DNA of 64,000 nucleotides from Liolophura sinensis (GCF_032854445.1 NC_088297.1:5765991-5829990), one strand, 5' to 3'. Positions 21,922 through 33,231 are shown, counted from the first letter of the stretch. Notes: a model not told the origin generated them from the sequence alone. Translations and numbers: made by a program.

Positions 21922-23006
21922 CAATATGGACAACATTTGGTAATAAACACCATAATATTAGTAATTTCTGGTAAACGATTGTTAAATCTATATGTCTTAA
22001 AGCCAGAGACAGCACCTAACTAATGTTTATGTACATTGAAAGACAACCATTCAAAGTACCTTAACCCAGCGTTAAATGTTTTGTAGATTTTTTCAACCCA
22101 GTAAAACTTAAGTGAAACTTCATGTTGTCACAGCTTCAGCGCATATCTATTATCGACATCTGGACAGAGTCACTTTAGCGGTAGCTCTCTAACGTCGCAG
22201 GTCTTTCTAGTATCATAGTGTAGGCAGTAGACAATGGCAGATTAAAATTGTGGACTTCACTGATGAAGGACCAAGTGATAAATAGCTTTCTGGGAAACTG
22301 GACATACTGTAAGGATGTTTCTTCCACTTGAACTGCTTGAACTGTTCATACAATGGGCCTACTGTATCACTTATGCAGTTTACGAGTAGCCTGCAGATGC
22401 ACAGCCGGAGTATTCCTGGTTCAGGTGGTAGCCTCCGGAGGGCTTGTGACTATTAAATGTTTACAAAATTACAATAGGATAGTTGTCCAACTGGATTCGT
22501 GCTTTGTTCTGACACAAATGGAAATAAGTCTAAGCACCACTGAGGCTGATCGACGTATTTGACTGTCGCTGCATTTTGTACTTCAGTTTTGGAGTGGTGG
22601 CTTCTAAGATGAGAGCAGTGCTGACCTAGTTATCACAGACGTCAGAGAAAGCAACTTGGCTTAAACACAATGTTTCAATGAATTTACTGTATTTTATAAA
22701 AGAAAACAGAAAAAAACACCTCTTGCATGCGAGAAAGACAAAAGGGCAAAGTTTAAATTCTTCATTTCTAATAAATTCAGAGAAAAAAAAAATTATAAGA
22801 TTTAATTAATTTTAAGCTTTGTCTGATGAGATGCCATCTTCTCATTTCCACAAACCTTTGGTATTCCTATTGAATTAATCACTGACCCAGATATTTGTTA
22901 TTTAGCAACTACATGCTGACTTAATGCTAACATGAATGAAAAAAAAAATGTATTTGTATAAATTGAACAGCGTGTCTAAACAGGCCTAAGGTCTAATGGG
23001 GAGATG
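21922..23006. other. Intergenic, no gene recognised
   Basis: Short ORFs only, such as 22353-22562 on the plus strand; none matches a known family. Confidence 0.5.
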
Positions 23007-23056
23007 AATATGTTTATTTATTTATTTGATTGGAGTTTTACGCCGTACAGATGAAT
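23007..23056 (-). repeat. SINE tail fragment, minus orientation
   Basis: TTTATTTATTTATTTGATTG, then GAGTTTTACGCCGTACAGAT, is the extreme 3' tail of the dominant SINE reversed; the rest is absent. Confidence 0.75.
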
Positions 23057-23121
23057 ATCTTTTGGGCCTGGAAATATGTTTTAGCCAGGGGCTGTCTTGT
23101 CCTTTAAGTAAATATCTATTG

Positions 23122-23126
<5 letters not shown>

Positions 23127-23169
<43 letters not shown>
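23127..23169. repeat. (AT)n microsatellite
   Basis: About 21 perfect AT dinucleotides. ORFs crossing it on either strand are artefacts. Confidence 0.95.
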
Positions 23170-23172
<3 letters not shown>

Positions 23173-23216
23173 ATTTCAAGGGAAGATGGACTATATGTTG
23201 TATTTTTTACATACAT

Positions 23217-23396
23217 TTATTTTATATGTGGGCCTACAGGTACGGATTCATATTTACAAATGGTTTAGGTGATGCTTTACCTACATCTATTTTACATGTA
23301 GGCCTACATGTACCGATTTATTTGTGCAAATGGTTTAAATTTATTTTATATGTAGGCCCACAGGTAACAATTTATACCTACAAATGGTTTAAAGAA
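23217..23396 (+). repeat. Three imperfect tandem copies of a ~60-bp unit
   Basis: TTTTATATGTGGGCCTACAG, TTTTACATGTAGGCCTACAT and TTTTATATGTAGGCCCACAG each begin a unit that ends in ACAAATGGTTTA or GCAAATGGTTTA. Confidence 0.75.
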
Positions 23397-23754
23397 TGTT
23401 TAACAATAAGAATTCCATTTCTGATTCTTAGTTCAGTGCTAAAGCCATTTGAAAAGAAATCAAATAACGTCATCCAGTCCAGCACTTGTAATGTGTGTTG
23501 TTGATGTACGTGTTGGGTGAGGGCACTGTCCTGTCAGCAAGGAGCAGTTTCTCGGTCCGTCTGCAAAAAACACAGGAGGTCAATGTACGTGCTTGCACGC
23601 AGGTGTTCAATCAGGGAAAATGTTCGGCTGCCAAAACCAGGTCATTCTGATGCACACATAGCGTATTAGTCCTTCAAATCTGCACAAAATTGTAGGGAAG
23701 TGCAAAAATATCATACACGGTCACTTTGACAATATTGACCTAGTTAACTTGATA

Positions 23755-23872
23755 CCCCATGATGCTTTGCGAAACCAGGTACTGGTTCTGTCTGGTCGAC
23801 GACCTCGCGACGAAAGTTCTAGACGTGATTGGCGAGAAATTTCTGTATGTTGTTAAACGGTACGGTATAAAA
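23755..23872 (+). promoter_or_regulatory. Heat-shock promoter of sHSP-3
   Basis: CCCATGATGCTTTGCG at 23756-23771 is the ZNF143/Staf-like block. A near-perfect heat shock element GAAAGTTCTAGAC is at 23812-23824, a second pair GAAATTTC at 23836-23843, and TATAAAA at 23866-23872, about 200 bp before the ATG. The distal heat shock element found in the other copies is degenerate here. Confidence 0.78.
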
Positions 23873-24067
23873 GCTGGATAAAACGCCCATCTTCAGTTCA
23901 AGCTCATAGCGATACACTTGGCAGAAGACCGAAGTCAGAAGCCTGCGATCACATACTCGTGCACGGTAACGCTCCCATCGTGACAGACATACACATAGGT
24001 GTGCGGTGATATTATCAGACAGTTTGATTGGATTTATACGTTAGCAAACTCAGCTGTACGATACATC

Positions 24068-24541
24068 ATGTCTCTTTCATTATTTGTGCCGTCTGGTTAT
24101 GAGGATGATCTGTGGAGGAGTTGGGCCTCCGATCTACAGCGAATGAACCAACAAATGCGGGGTCTGAATGACAGATATGGCTGTTTGGTGCCACCTCAAC
24201 CACACGACGTTGCGTGGAACGAGGCGTTCAGAATGGACAACCCCATTGTCACCGACAAAGACGGCAACAAGAAATTCCACCTCGAATTCGACCTGCGTCA
24301 GTTTAAACCTGAAGAAATCAACCTGACAACTGCCAACAACGTGCTGACCGTTGAGGCGAAGCATGAAGAAAAAAGCGAAGGGCGAACGTCATATCGGGAA
24401 TACCGACGTCAGTACACCATCCCAGAAGGCGTCAACGTGGAATCGCTCAAGTCCAAGCTGGGCCAGAATGGCGTCCTATCCATAGAAGCTCCTGTACAGA
24501 AGAAAGAAGACGTGGCCATTCCTATCAAGCACAATAAATGA
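24068..24541 (+). CDS. Small heat shock protein copy 3 (sHSP-3)
   Basis: 157 residues, intronless. The ATG of MSLSLFVPSG is chosen because it aligns with the start of the other copies; no in-frame ATG lies further upstream in the open stretch. It has the same plan as sHSP-2: a variable N-terminus (here GYEDDLWRSWASDLQRMNQQ), an alpha-crystallin domain from about residue 62 to 147, and the IPI docking motif before KHNK. It is the most diverged core of the five, with LTTANN, SEGRTSYREYRR and KKEDVAIPI. Its closest relative by 3' UTR is sHSP-4, since both end in an AAAATAAAATATTTGG polyadenylation region. It should be a stress-induced, ATP-independent chaperone in the cytosol or nucleus. Confidence 0.93.
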   Translation: MSLSLFVPSGYEDDLWRSWASDLQRMNQQMRGLNDRYGCLVPPQPHDVAWNEAFRMDNPIVTDKDGNKKFHLEFDLRQFKPEEINLTTANNVLTVEAKHEEKSEGRTSYREYRRQYTIPEGVNVESLKSKLGQNGVLSIEAPVQKKEDVAIPIKHNK

Positions 24542-25631
24542 GCGGAGTAGATTCAGGAATTTATGTCATTCTAATGATTACTGGAACAGTTGATGACCAT
24601 GCGCTGTCCTCATTACTGAAAAGATGATCGTTATATACGCTTGGCTAAGATCAGAGAGGACTTGGGTTCAAAGCCGGTAAAAGACAAACTTTTCTATATA
24701 CTGTAGTTATATTAGTCTTTGTATTGACAATGCATTCTGTCAACCGGCTGGAGAAAGTGCTGATACCGATATCACGTTGAGCGTGTGGAATGTAAATTTC
24801 ACGTTTAAAATCCGCTTTCAATATGAAATTAAATGTGATCCTGGGATATTTCTAAATCTCTCGTATGTGCATGAACTTGAAATTAAATGCGATTTATTTT
24901 GCACAAAACTGTCAATTTTCTCTCGAAATTTAATACATGCAATCGCAAACCTCTACAATGAACGTACATGGAACTACTTGTGTATAACCAGAAATCGCCA
25001 TGTGCTCTTTCTTTAATGTCGAAATATGTCAAGCACAAACTCCGATCAGTATTTTGTCTTTTCCGTTTTACGTTTACGATCCAGCATCGTTTTGTATTGT
25101 AGAAGCTGTGATGTCTTCGCGGCTGGACCATGCAGGTTGTATTCTTATTTTGTATTGTTTATAGACACTTTTATAGTGCATGGTTTACTAATGGTACCTG
25201 ATCAGCTGTTCTAAATATGATTTATGCAGCTTATGTAATATATATAAATTATGTTTTGTCTGTCCCACAAAATAAAATATTTGGACGTTGAAGTGAAACT
25301 GTTGTTGTTGTTCGAACTTCTGATTCATTTCATACGTTTTAATTTGAGTACCCTTTTTTCTTAAACTGTTCTCTCGAAAAGGACTAAATAGAAATTGTTT
25401 TGCTTTATACACGTATATTTTAGATATAGTACTACATAGTACATATCTAAAATATATACCTGAGGGAATGACGCATTTTGTCTGAATTATATGGATATAA
25501 TTTTACATTCTTTTGAAAAGGTTAAGAAAGTAGGGTACTGTGTGTTATTATGCCATTGTTGTTTAGCGTCATTGATACTCAAGAATTTTTTTTTAGCGCA
25601 ATACTGTATCTATCTGGTTGTGTTAATAACT
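24542..25631 (+). other. 3' UTR and flank of sHSP-3
   Basis: AATAAA at 25271-25276 would give a 3' UTR of about 740 nt. The sequence around it matches the sHSP-4 3' end. A tRNA-like B-box (GGGTTCAAAGCC) at about 24664 may mark an old repeat. Confidence 0.55.
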
Positions 25632-25930
25632 TCATTGCTACTCGGGGGCCTCCGTGGCTCAGTTGGTTAGCGCGCTAGCGCAGCGTAATGACCCAGGAGT
25701 CTCTCACCAATGCGGTCGATGTGAGTTCAAGTCCAGCTCATGCTGGCTTACTCTCCGGCCGTATGTGGGAAGGTCTGCAGCTACCTTCGGATGGTCGTGG
25801 TTTCCCCCGGGTTCTGCCCGGTTTCCACCCACCATAATGCTGGCCGCCGTCGTATAAGTGAAATATTCTTGAATACGGCGGAAAAACACCAATCAAAAAA
25901 AAAAAAAAAAAAAAAAAATCATTGCTACTC
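25632..25930 (+). repeat. Full-length SINE with poly-A tail and perfect 12-bp target duplication
   Basis: The element at 25644-25918 has the head, core and tail of the dominant family but ends in about 27 A. TCATTGCTACTC flanks it exactly at 25632-25643 and 25919-25930. The intact duplication and pure poly-A tail indicate a young insertion. Confidence 0.95.
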
Positions 25931-26734
25931 AAGAATTTTTCACATGTAATAATGGATCTATTTGGTTGTTGTTGAACTTCAGAGATACTCAAAAAAATTT
26001 TCTATTATAATAATGTATCGATATTTTTTTTTTGATGCCATTGATGCTCAAGGTCTTCTTTCTATATGGTTATTTTTTGACGTCACTGACATTCAAGAAT
26101 TGTTTAGATACAATTTATAAGCGTTTATATATTTGTTTGCTCGAACGTCAAATACAATAGTCGTCAATTGTCAGGGATAGAGGAAAAGGCGACCTTTGCA
26201 CCTTTGGTGAAACACGGAACAAAGGTAAGACTCTTCTCCACGCAGAAGCCTCTTCAACCGACTGTTAGCTGTCTATGCGTTAAAACAGACATTAGTACAA
26301 CAGCCGTCAACCAACAAGAACGTTACAGGTCAGTAATCCCACGGCCAATTCTCAGAATGACTTTTAATACAAACTGTCAAAGGACTAAGAACATAAATAA
26401 AGTACGAAAGTAGGACGGAATCATGCAAAAGAAGCAGTCAGCAGTTACGGCAGGTATTGTAATCGCTTGATTGTTTTTATTACGCCATCAAGAAGTTTTC
26501 ACTTGTGCGATCGAGCTCATCTCATACATTAAAGAGCTACTACAGTGTGAAGACCTGAATGTCTTGAAAGGAGGGTGAAATGAAAAGGATTAAGATAGTC
26601 TGAATTGACTTCCTAAATTGTTAAAAAATACCAATGTATTAAAACCGCCGTCACTAGTTTCGCGGGATAGTTTGGGTAGGAAGTTTTCTGTCGTTTACAG
26701 TTTTACTTAGTCTGTGTCATGCAAGAACACTTGG
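25931..26734. other. Intergenic, no gene recognised
   Basis: Repeats of ACTCAAGAATTTTTT or similar phrases occur at 25925-26105. An 81-codon ORF at 26168 matches nothing. Confidence 0.45.
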
Positions 26735-26868
26735 CGTCACCCATCCCTGACGTATAACAACAAATGGCGTCGCACTTTCACACGCGCATTACGTCATTCC
26801 AGCATAACTGCATTGCTCGACGTCATGTCTACTTGACTCGTCGTCACATAAGGACCATTATCACGTCA
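26735..26868. promoter_or_regulatory. Dense cluster of CGTCA/TGACG half-sites
   Basis: CGTCA or TGACG occurs at about 26735, 26748, 26791, 26821 (as GACGTCAT), 26842 and 26864, six sites in 134 bp. The density suits a CREB/ATF-type regulatory element, but no associated gene is recognised. Confidence 0.35.
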
Positions 26869-27370
26869 TAACAGGAAAACTTTACGGAAACTGCCGAAGA
26901 TTTTGTTTTTGAGGACTCTTCAGTTATACAAGTTAAATAGTGCTATTCATCGTAAATCTTTTTAACCCTGGTGTTAGCTCTGTCCCCTGGGGTATCGTTC
27001 ATATCATTTTAATATTTCTGCGTAGCTTCTCTTAGGACTAAAGTATCACTTTAACAATTCTAAGCCCCAAAATTTGTGACGGAAAAAGCTTTCTATTCAA
27101 CATATACCGCGCGGATATATAAAAGTAATCTTTCTACAACGGACATAACCCTTCAACTGCAGAGAAAATCTATAACGGAGAAAAGCTTTCTCTTACATGA
27201 GGAAAACGTTACACCATGGAAAAAACGAGTCCGTATACACATTCATTCATTGAGAAATCCTTTCTGTCATGGGAAAACTTTCCTGCTGTATGCATGGGCT
27301 AACTTTACTACCACGGAGAAAACCTTTCTACTATGCATAATTCAACCTTTCTACGATGTGTAGAGAATGC
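26869..27370. other. Intergenic leading into a minisatellite
   Basis: From about 27070 phrases such as GGAAAACTTTCC and GAGAAAACCTTTCTA recur loosely and may be diverged edge copies of the 29-bp array that follows. Confidence 0.4.
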
Positions 27371-28090
27371 ATTTACATAACAAAGTGCATGGAGAATTCC
27401 TTTACATAACAAAGTGCATGGAAAAAAACCTTTACATAACAGTGCATGGAGAAAACTTTTATATAATACTGTGCATGGAGAAAACGTTTAACCAATACTG
27501 TGCATGGTAAAAACTTTTAAACAATACTATGCATGGAGAAACCCTTTACATAATACTGTGCATGGAGAAAACCTTTACATAATACAGTGCATGGAGGATG
27601 CCTTTACATAATACAGTGCATGGGAAATGCCTTTACATAAGACTGTGTATGGAGAATGCCTTTGCATAATACCGTGCATGGAGAATGCCTTAACATAATA
27701 CAGTGCATGGAGAATGCCTTAACATAATACTGTGCATGGAGAAAACCTTTACCTAATACAGTGCCTGGAGAATGCCTTTACACAATATAGTGCATGGAGA
27801 ATGCCTTTATATAACACAGTGCGTGGAGAATGCCTGTACATAACACAGTGCATGGAGAATGCCTTTACATAATACAGTGCATGGAGAATGCCTTTACATA
27901 ACACAGTGCATGGAGAATGCCTTTACATAATACAGTGCATGGAGAATGCCTTTACATAACACAGTGCATGGAGAATGCCTTTACCTAATACAGTGCATGG
28001 AGAATTCCTTTACATAATACAGTGCATGGAGAATGCCTTTACACAATATAGTGCATGGAGAATGCCTTTATATAACACAGTGCGTGGAGA
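27371..28090 (+). repeat. Minisatellite, 29-bp unit, about 25 copies
   Basis: The unit reads ACAGTGCATGGAGAATGC followed by CTTTACATAAT. GTGCATGG start points at 27906 and 27935 give a 29-bp period. Copies are most uniform in the centre (27830-28020) and decay outward, as expected for an array expanding internally. Confidence 0.95.
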
Positions 28091-28719
28091 AAAAAAATCC
28101 TTAACAAAAGTAAAAACTTTCCTATCGCAGAAAAATCCTTTCTACCGCCTATATAATACATCTATTATCAAAGTGGATTGTGGCTGTGTGTGTATGTGTA
28201 TGGTGTTAAACAGCAATGAAATAAATATTAATATCATTACACGCAAAACTAGTTTGGTGAGAAGAAAACCGTGTTCCGTGGACCACTCAGATGGCGCGGG
28301 TCCTGCGGGCAGGGTTATTAAGGTCGTGGTTTAATCGGACGCTATCAGCCACCACAATTTACACACTATGTGGCAGGCATGAAATACCTCACACGAACAT
28401 CGCATTTCAAATGAAGTGGAAACGTTTCGATTGGTGTAGAGGTTTTCATTTCGTTATGACCAATGAAAGGAATATATACATGTATTTGGATATACGTGTG
28501 CATATGCGCAGACTTTCTGTTTCAAGGAAATAATAATTTGATCAGTAAGAAATTCTTCTGAAGGCTTATTTTGCACGAAGATGTTGAGAACGACTTATTC
28601 TCTATTTGGGTTAAAACCATCTTGTGATTGATTTGATTGGTTGATTGATTAATTGGTTGGTGTTTAATGTACTCAAGAATTTTTCATATATAGCCCGGCG
28701 TTGATGGGTCGGACTTATG
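28091..28719. other. Intergenic with a SINE tail scrap
   Basis: 28650-28700 (TTGGTTGGTGTTTAATGTAC, then TCAAGAATTTTTCATATA) resembles the SINE tail reversed. No gene was recognised. Confidence 0.45.
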
Positions 28720-29157
28720 GGTGGAGGAAAACGTAGTGCCTGGAGAATACCAGTGTCCTTAACCGGTGGAGAAAGTGCCCGGAGAAAGACAATGTCATTC
28801 ACCTGTGGAGGAAGTGCATGGAGAATACCAGTGTCCTTCACCAGTGGAGGAAGTGCTCGGAGAAAACCAGTATCCTTCACCAGTAGAGAAAGTGCACGGA
28901 GAAAACCCGTATCCTTCACCAGTGGAGAAAGTGCACGGAAAAAACCGGTGTCATTCACCGGTGGAGAAAGTGCTCGGAGAAAACCAGTATCCTTCACCAG
29001 TGGAGAAAGTGCACGGAAAAAACCAGTGCCCTTCACCGGTGGAGAAAGTGCACGAAAAAAAACAGTGTCATTCACCGGTGGAGAAAGTTCCCGGAGAAAG
29101 CCAGTGTCCTTCACCAGTGGAGAAAGTGCTCGAAGAAAACCAGTGTCATTCACCCAA
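28720..29157 (+). repeat. Minisatellite, 39-bp unit, about 11 copies
   Basis: The unit reads CCTTCACCAGTGGAGAAAGT then GCACGGAGAAAACCAGTGT. TCCTTCA starts at 28834, 28873 and 28912, a 39-bp period. Because 39 is a multiple of three, long ORFs run through it in several frames on both strands; these are by-products of the period, not evidence of a gene. The phrase AGTGCAYGGAGAA is shared with the 29-bp array nearby. Confidence 0.92.
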
Positions 29158-29267
29158 AAGAAGAGGTTATTTTTTATAGGGGGCCCAGGTTTGCAAGCTC
29201 TTACACCGAGTAATTATTTTTTGTTAGATGCTTGAATAAATGAAAAGATCTTGAGTGTGTTATATAT

Positions 29268-29395
29268 AGTTATTTATTTATTTGATTAGTGTTTTACGCC
29301 GTACTCAAGAATATTTCACTTATACGACAGGGGCCAGCATTATGGTGGGAGGAAACCGGGCAAAGCCCGGGGGAAACCCACGACCATCCGGAGTG
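29268..29395 (-). repeat. SINE tail and core, minus orientation
   Basis: It runs from TTATTTATTTGATTAGTGTT through GGCCAGCATTATGGTGGGAG to CCCACGACCATCCGGA, the reversed dominant SINE without its head. Confidence 0.9.
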
Positions 29396-29890
29396 TGCTA
29401 TAAAAGCTGTGTCACAAACGTATCACATAAGGCCTTTATGTAGCTTTGAAAGTGCATTTTTACATATCAAACTTAAGGTGAAGGACAGCAGTGGCCTATT
29501 CATGAAGGCCTACCGTACAGTCATAATAATAACGCTGGTAGGCCTATATATATTTACTAATATGTCGGACCAACATACCATTCAATTTATGAAGCAGGCG
29601 AACGGACACTGCACAGGCCGATGTAACACACATTAAATATAACAAATAAAGATTCAAAACATGAGTTGTTTACTTCTGGAAAACCCCGTGATAAATCCTT
29701 ATGTTGTTGTTGTTGTACATTTGCATGAAAGAACATGCAGTTTTGAAATTCTCTGACGGATGAAACCTTACTAATCAAAAGCAGTGGTTCATCCAGTGAA
29801 AGTATTCAACAGTATTATAATAAACTGATACACATGTAACAACTAAGTTAATGATTATGTTTTATAGATGCAATTGGAAAGGAAATCACA
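29396..29890. other. Intergenic before the sHSP-4 promoter
   Basis: Short ORFs only; nothing else recognised. Confidence 0.5.
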
Positions 29891-30046
29891 GAAAATTCTT
29901 GAACTGTCGCCATTGACCTAGTTAGCTGACCTTATATCCCATGATGCACCGCGACCCAATGTTTACATCCAGCTCGGCCGGCGTGACCGCGTGTAAGTTG
30001 CAGACAGCGTCGAGAAATTTCTACATGTCGCTAACATATTATAAAA
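29891..30046 (+). promoter_or_regulatory. Heat-shock promoter of sHSP-4
   Basis: Perfect heat shock element GAAAATTCTTGAA at 29891-29903, a TTGACCTAGTTAGC block, then CCCATGATGCACCGCG at 29938-29953 (the best ZNF143/Staf-like match of the five), GAAATTTC at 30014-30021 and TATAAAA at 30040-30046, about 200 bp before the ATG. Confidence 0.82.
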
Positions 30047-30247
30047 GCTTCGACTAGACTCCAACGGCGTTAGACATAACCGACTACAGCGTAGACGGAA
30101 GACAGACGACATAAGCCTGTATAAGCGAGCTTTAGTCTTTCACGCACAGCGTTGAGAGTTTATCGTTCAAGTCAAGTCAGCCGGCAGTATATTGTGTGTA
30201 CCAGGCCTGTATAGAACGTGTGTTGCAACCTATACCACTCCGTTATC

Positions 30248-30718
30248 ATGGCGCTTTCATTGTTTGTACCCTATGGTTATGAAGATGATTTGCTGGGGAG
30301 CTGGGCATCTGAAATTCAGCGAAGGAACAACCAAGTTCGTCGGGCGAATAGCCCACACAACAGAATGGCGCAAACTCAGCCGTTGGACATCGGCTTGAAT
30401 GAGGCATTCAGAATGGACAACCCCATCGTCACCGACAAAGACGGCAACAAGAAATTCCACCTCGAGTTCGACCTGCGTCAGTTCAAACCTGAAGAAATCA
30501 ACCTGTCCACTGCCAACAACGTGCTGACCGTTGAGGCGAAGCATGAAGAAAAAAGCGACGGTAGATTGTCGTATCGGGAATACCGACGTCAGTACACCAT
30601 TCCTGAAGGCGTCAACGTGGAATCGCTCAAGTCCAAGCTGAACCAAAACGGCGTCCTATCAATAGAAGCCCCGGTACAGAAGAAACAAGACGTGGCCATT
30701 CCCATTAAACACAATTAA
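30248..30718 (+). CDS. Small heat shock protein copy 4 (sHSP-4)
   Basis: 156 residues, intronless, starting at the ATG of MALSLFVPYG, which aligns with the other copies. Its N-terminus is distinct (EDDLLGSWASEIQRRNNQVR), while the alpha-crystallin domain (about 61-145) is nearly identical to the others, with REYRRQYTIP and the IPI C-terminal motif before KHN. At the DNA level it is a mosaic: the middle carries AAGCATGAAG and GAATCGCTC as in sHSP-3, but the 3' end (GAAGCCCCGGTACAGAAG) matches sHSP-5. This pattern suggests gene conversion. Function as an ATP-independent holdase is known for the family. It has the best heat-shock promoter of the set. Confidence 0.94.
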   Translation: MALSLFVPYGYEDDLLGSWASEIQRRNNQVRRANSPHNRMAQTQPLDIGLNEAFRMDNPIVTDKDGNKKFHLEFDLRQFKPEEINLSTANNVLTVEAKHEEKSDGRLSYREYRRQYTIPEGVNVESLKSKLNQNGVLSIEAPVQKKQDVAIPIKHN

Positions 30719-32225
30719 GTGAATCTGAACGGCATACATGGTGTCTGTTTGCCAACAGCGAGTGAGTGTACAGACATGGCTTTGAACCGGTCAGCTCAGA
30801 CAAGACATTGCTTCAAAACCGTAATATGGTTGGACCCTTGACTTTGTTTAAGTGTGTATTCTCTTGAGTTTTGCCTTAATGTAAGCTTCTGTGTGTTGCT
30901 TTTAGTGCTCTGTTTATATCATGAAGTAAAAACAAACTGTTAGCATGCAAAAAGGATGTATTGAAGATCAAACAAAAATGCTTATATTAAAGAGACCTTT
31001 TTGCATAACGTAGAGAAATATGGTAAAGTAATGTACAGCCAGCAACTCTAGAAAGTTATTGTGTAAGCTGTCAATTCGTGTTCTGCATATACATTCGTAT
31101 TGCACAATGTTTTAGGCCATGGAGTGCAAAATGATCTTTAATGTTTTCCCCTTATATACATATTCTATTATGTAAAATTTCAAATGTTTGTCAGTATTTT
31201 TTATATATATATATTCGTACATGCTTGCTTCTCAAAATACAGGAGTTAACGAACAGTATTGAGTTCTTTTAATACTTTTTTGTAATTTGCAATACTTAGT
31301 TTATGTTAGTGTGGATGCGAATGTGCATGGTGGTGAAAGTTAAGTCTTCAACTAATTATATAAATTGAAATTTGTTACAGCGCTCCAAAATAAAATATTT
31401 GGGCTGAAAATGAAAATTGGCTGTGATTGTGCTTAGTTTCATTTCGTTGTTTTACTTACACCCTTGTATTGTATGGATATACATTGGTGAAGTTGTATAT
31501 GCGGAGAGTGTAGTAATGTCTGCTAATGTTAATGTAGACTCCACAAGGCTAGTTTTGACTTTTGTCAGAATTCCAAATTTTGATTTACTCGCTTAATTTG
31601 AAAATCTAAGCAGTATTAATGTAGGCAGACATCCTATTACAACTTGGGCTTTTATGGCTTTTATGGATTAACCTATGTGGCTTATTGACTTCTTAAGCTG
31701 ACAAAAAGTCAAAGATTGGTGTGTGGACTTACCAACTTATTTGATTGGTGTTTTTAAATACATGCCATACTTAAAAATGAACATTGCACTATATATGTTT
31801 TTTTTTACATGTACAAGTTACAAATGTATGCATAATAAATCAGTGATTAACTGACAATATATGCGTTAATAAATAAGGTGCGCATGCCTGTCAACCTTTG
31901 GGACACATGAGGTGCGGGTTCAAAACCGGTCTTGGAAAACAACTACTTTAATTCTTCAACCTTTTTAACCTCCTCTGCAACCAATACTTCGAAATATTCT
32001 CAGAAAACTATGGTATTGAGGGTAATTTGCACAGATTTATGAAGCTTACTTCTATAATGACAAACAAATAATTTTATTTGTTATTCTATTTTATTATTAT
32101 ATCATATTCATGATAATTATAGGCATAAAAGAAAACAGTGTTTTAGTGGTTCAAAAGATTGAAGATTTACAGTAAGTAAATTTAAAACACATGGAGTTTT
32201 CCTGTTCATGGTATTCCTCGACTTA
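30719..32225 (+). other. 3' UTR and flank of sHSP-4
   Basis: AATAAA at 31389-31394 lies in a stretch shared with sHSP-3 and would give a 3' UTR of about 680 nt. A tRNA-like piece (GGTGCGGGTTCAAAACC) is at about 31911. No other gene was seen. Confidence 0.55.
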
Positions 32226-32351
32226 ATTACAGCTGGTGGGTTTCCCCCGGGCTCTGCCCGGTTTCCTCCCACCATAATTCTGGCCGCCGTCGTATCAGTG
32301 AAATATTGTTGAGTACGGCGTAAAACACCAATCAAATAAATAAATAAACAA
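32226..32351 (+). repeat. SINE, 5'-truncated
   Basis: Starts at GGTGGGTTTCCCCCGGGCTC and ends CACCAATCAAATAAATAAAT; core and tail of the dominant family. GACTTAATTACAGCTGG-like sequence precedes it and AATTACAGCTGGGG follows it, consistent with a target duplication of AATTACAGCTGG. Confidence 0.9.
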
Positions 32352-33058
32352 TTACAGCTGGGGATTCAAATTTTATCGTCTTACAGATATCCATACCTTA
32401 ATCACATCAACTAAAATGAAAGTAGTTAATTAGAACTCACCTGCTGCTTAAAACATGACTCGGTATGATCAAGTATGAACTCGGCTAAATCTGCACGATA
32501 CACATGTACACTGTATTCACTTATACCATCAATAACACCTCAGTCTACATGTAGACCTACCACTTGGTTTGTCAGTGAATGCTACACGTCGATCACTTGG
32601 TATGTGGGATTCTAACGTAATGATCCCGGGTTTTTTTTTTTAAATATTACGTATATTGTTGAGAGATCAGAAAATTTCACCAGCATTCACTATTAAATTT
32701 TACCTGAATGGTAGATAGAATTGTCATTTTTTAAATTCGATACATGCATGTAGACTCATACATGTACCTTCAAATGTACATATAGCGGTATAGGGGGAAA
32801 AAAAACAAACAAAAAAAAACGCATCACTGCCCGCACTTCAGCGAGACATTGTCCTGATTTATAAAGTATTCAGAAGAAATGGATCATATATACTAGCATA
32901 ACCGTGCGTCCACACGCGTGCGCAGTTTTATCCATTTTAACAATCTTATTTGTTTATGCTACTGGTACAAGATTATCCTGTACGCCTATACATGCATCTG
33001 TTGTGCATACCGCAGTCAGAGTAAAAATAGCACAGACGCTATTTTCAGATTTATGGTA
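32352..33058. other. Intergenic before the sHSP-5 promoter
   Basis: Poly-T at 32632-32641 and A-rich stretches at about 32800-32818. No gene was recognised. Confidence 0.5.
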
Positions 33059-33231
33059 GAAAATTCGTGAACGCCTACTTTCATTGACAAAACTACGCTA
33101 ACCTTATCCCATAATGCCACGCGCGGAGAGAAATTTGCATACAGCTCGGTCAACGACCTCGACAAAAATAGCAGGTCTACGGCGTCTGGAATTTTCTCCA
33201 TGCCATTTGCCTGTCGCAACCAGATATAAAA
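33059..33231 (+). promoter_or_regulatory. Heat-shock promoter of sHSP-5
   Basis: Perfect heat shock element GAAAATTCGTGAA at 33059-33071, CCCATAATGCCACGCG at 33108-33123 (ZNF143/Staf-like), GAATTTTC at 33189-33196 and TATAAAA at 33225-33231, about 217 bp before the ATG. Confidence 0.82.

Noticed and set aside
27371-28090. CRISPR-like array
   Set aside because: Units are directly adjacent with no unique spacers, and the DNA is animal nuclear. It is a minisatellite.
28611-29235. ORFs of 137-180 codons on both strands across 28.6-29.2 kb
   Set aside because: They run through a 39-bp tandem repeat whose period is a multiple of three, which keeps several frames open at once. No start context or domain supports them.
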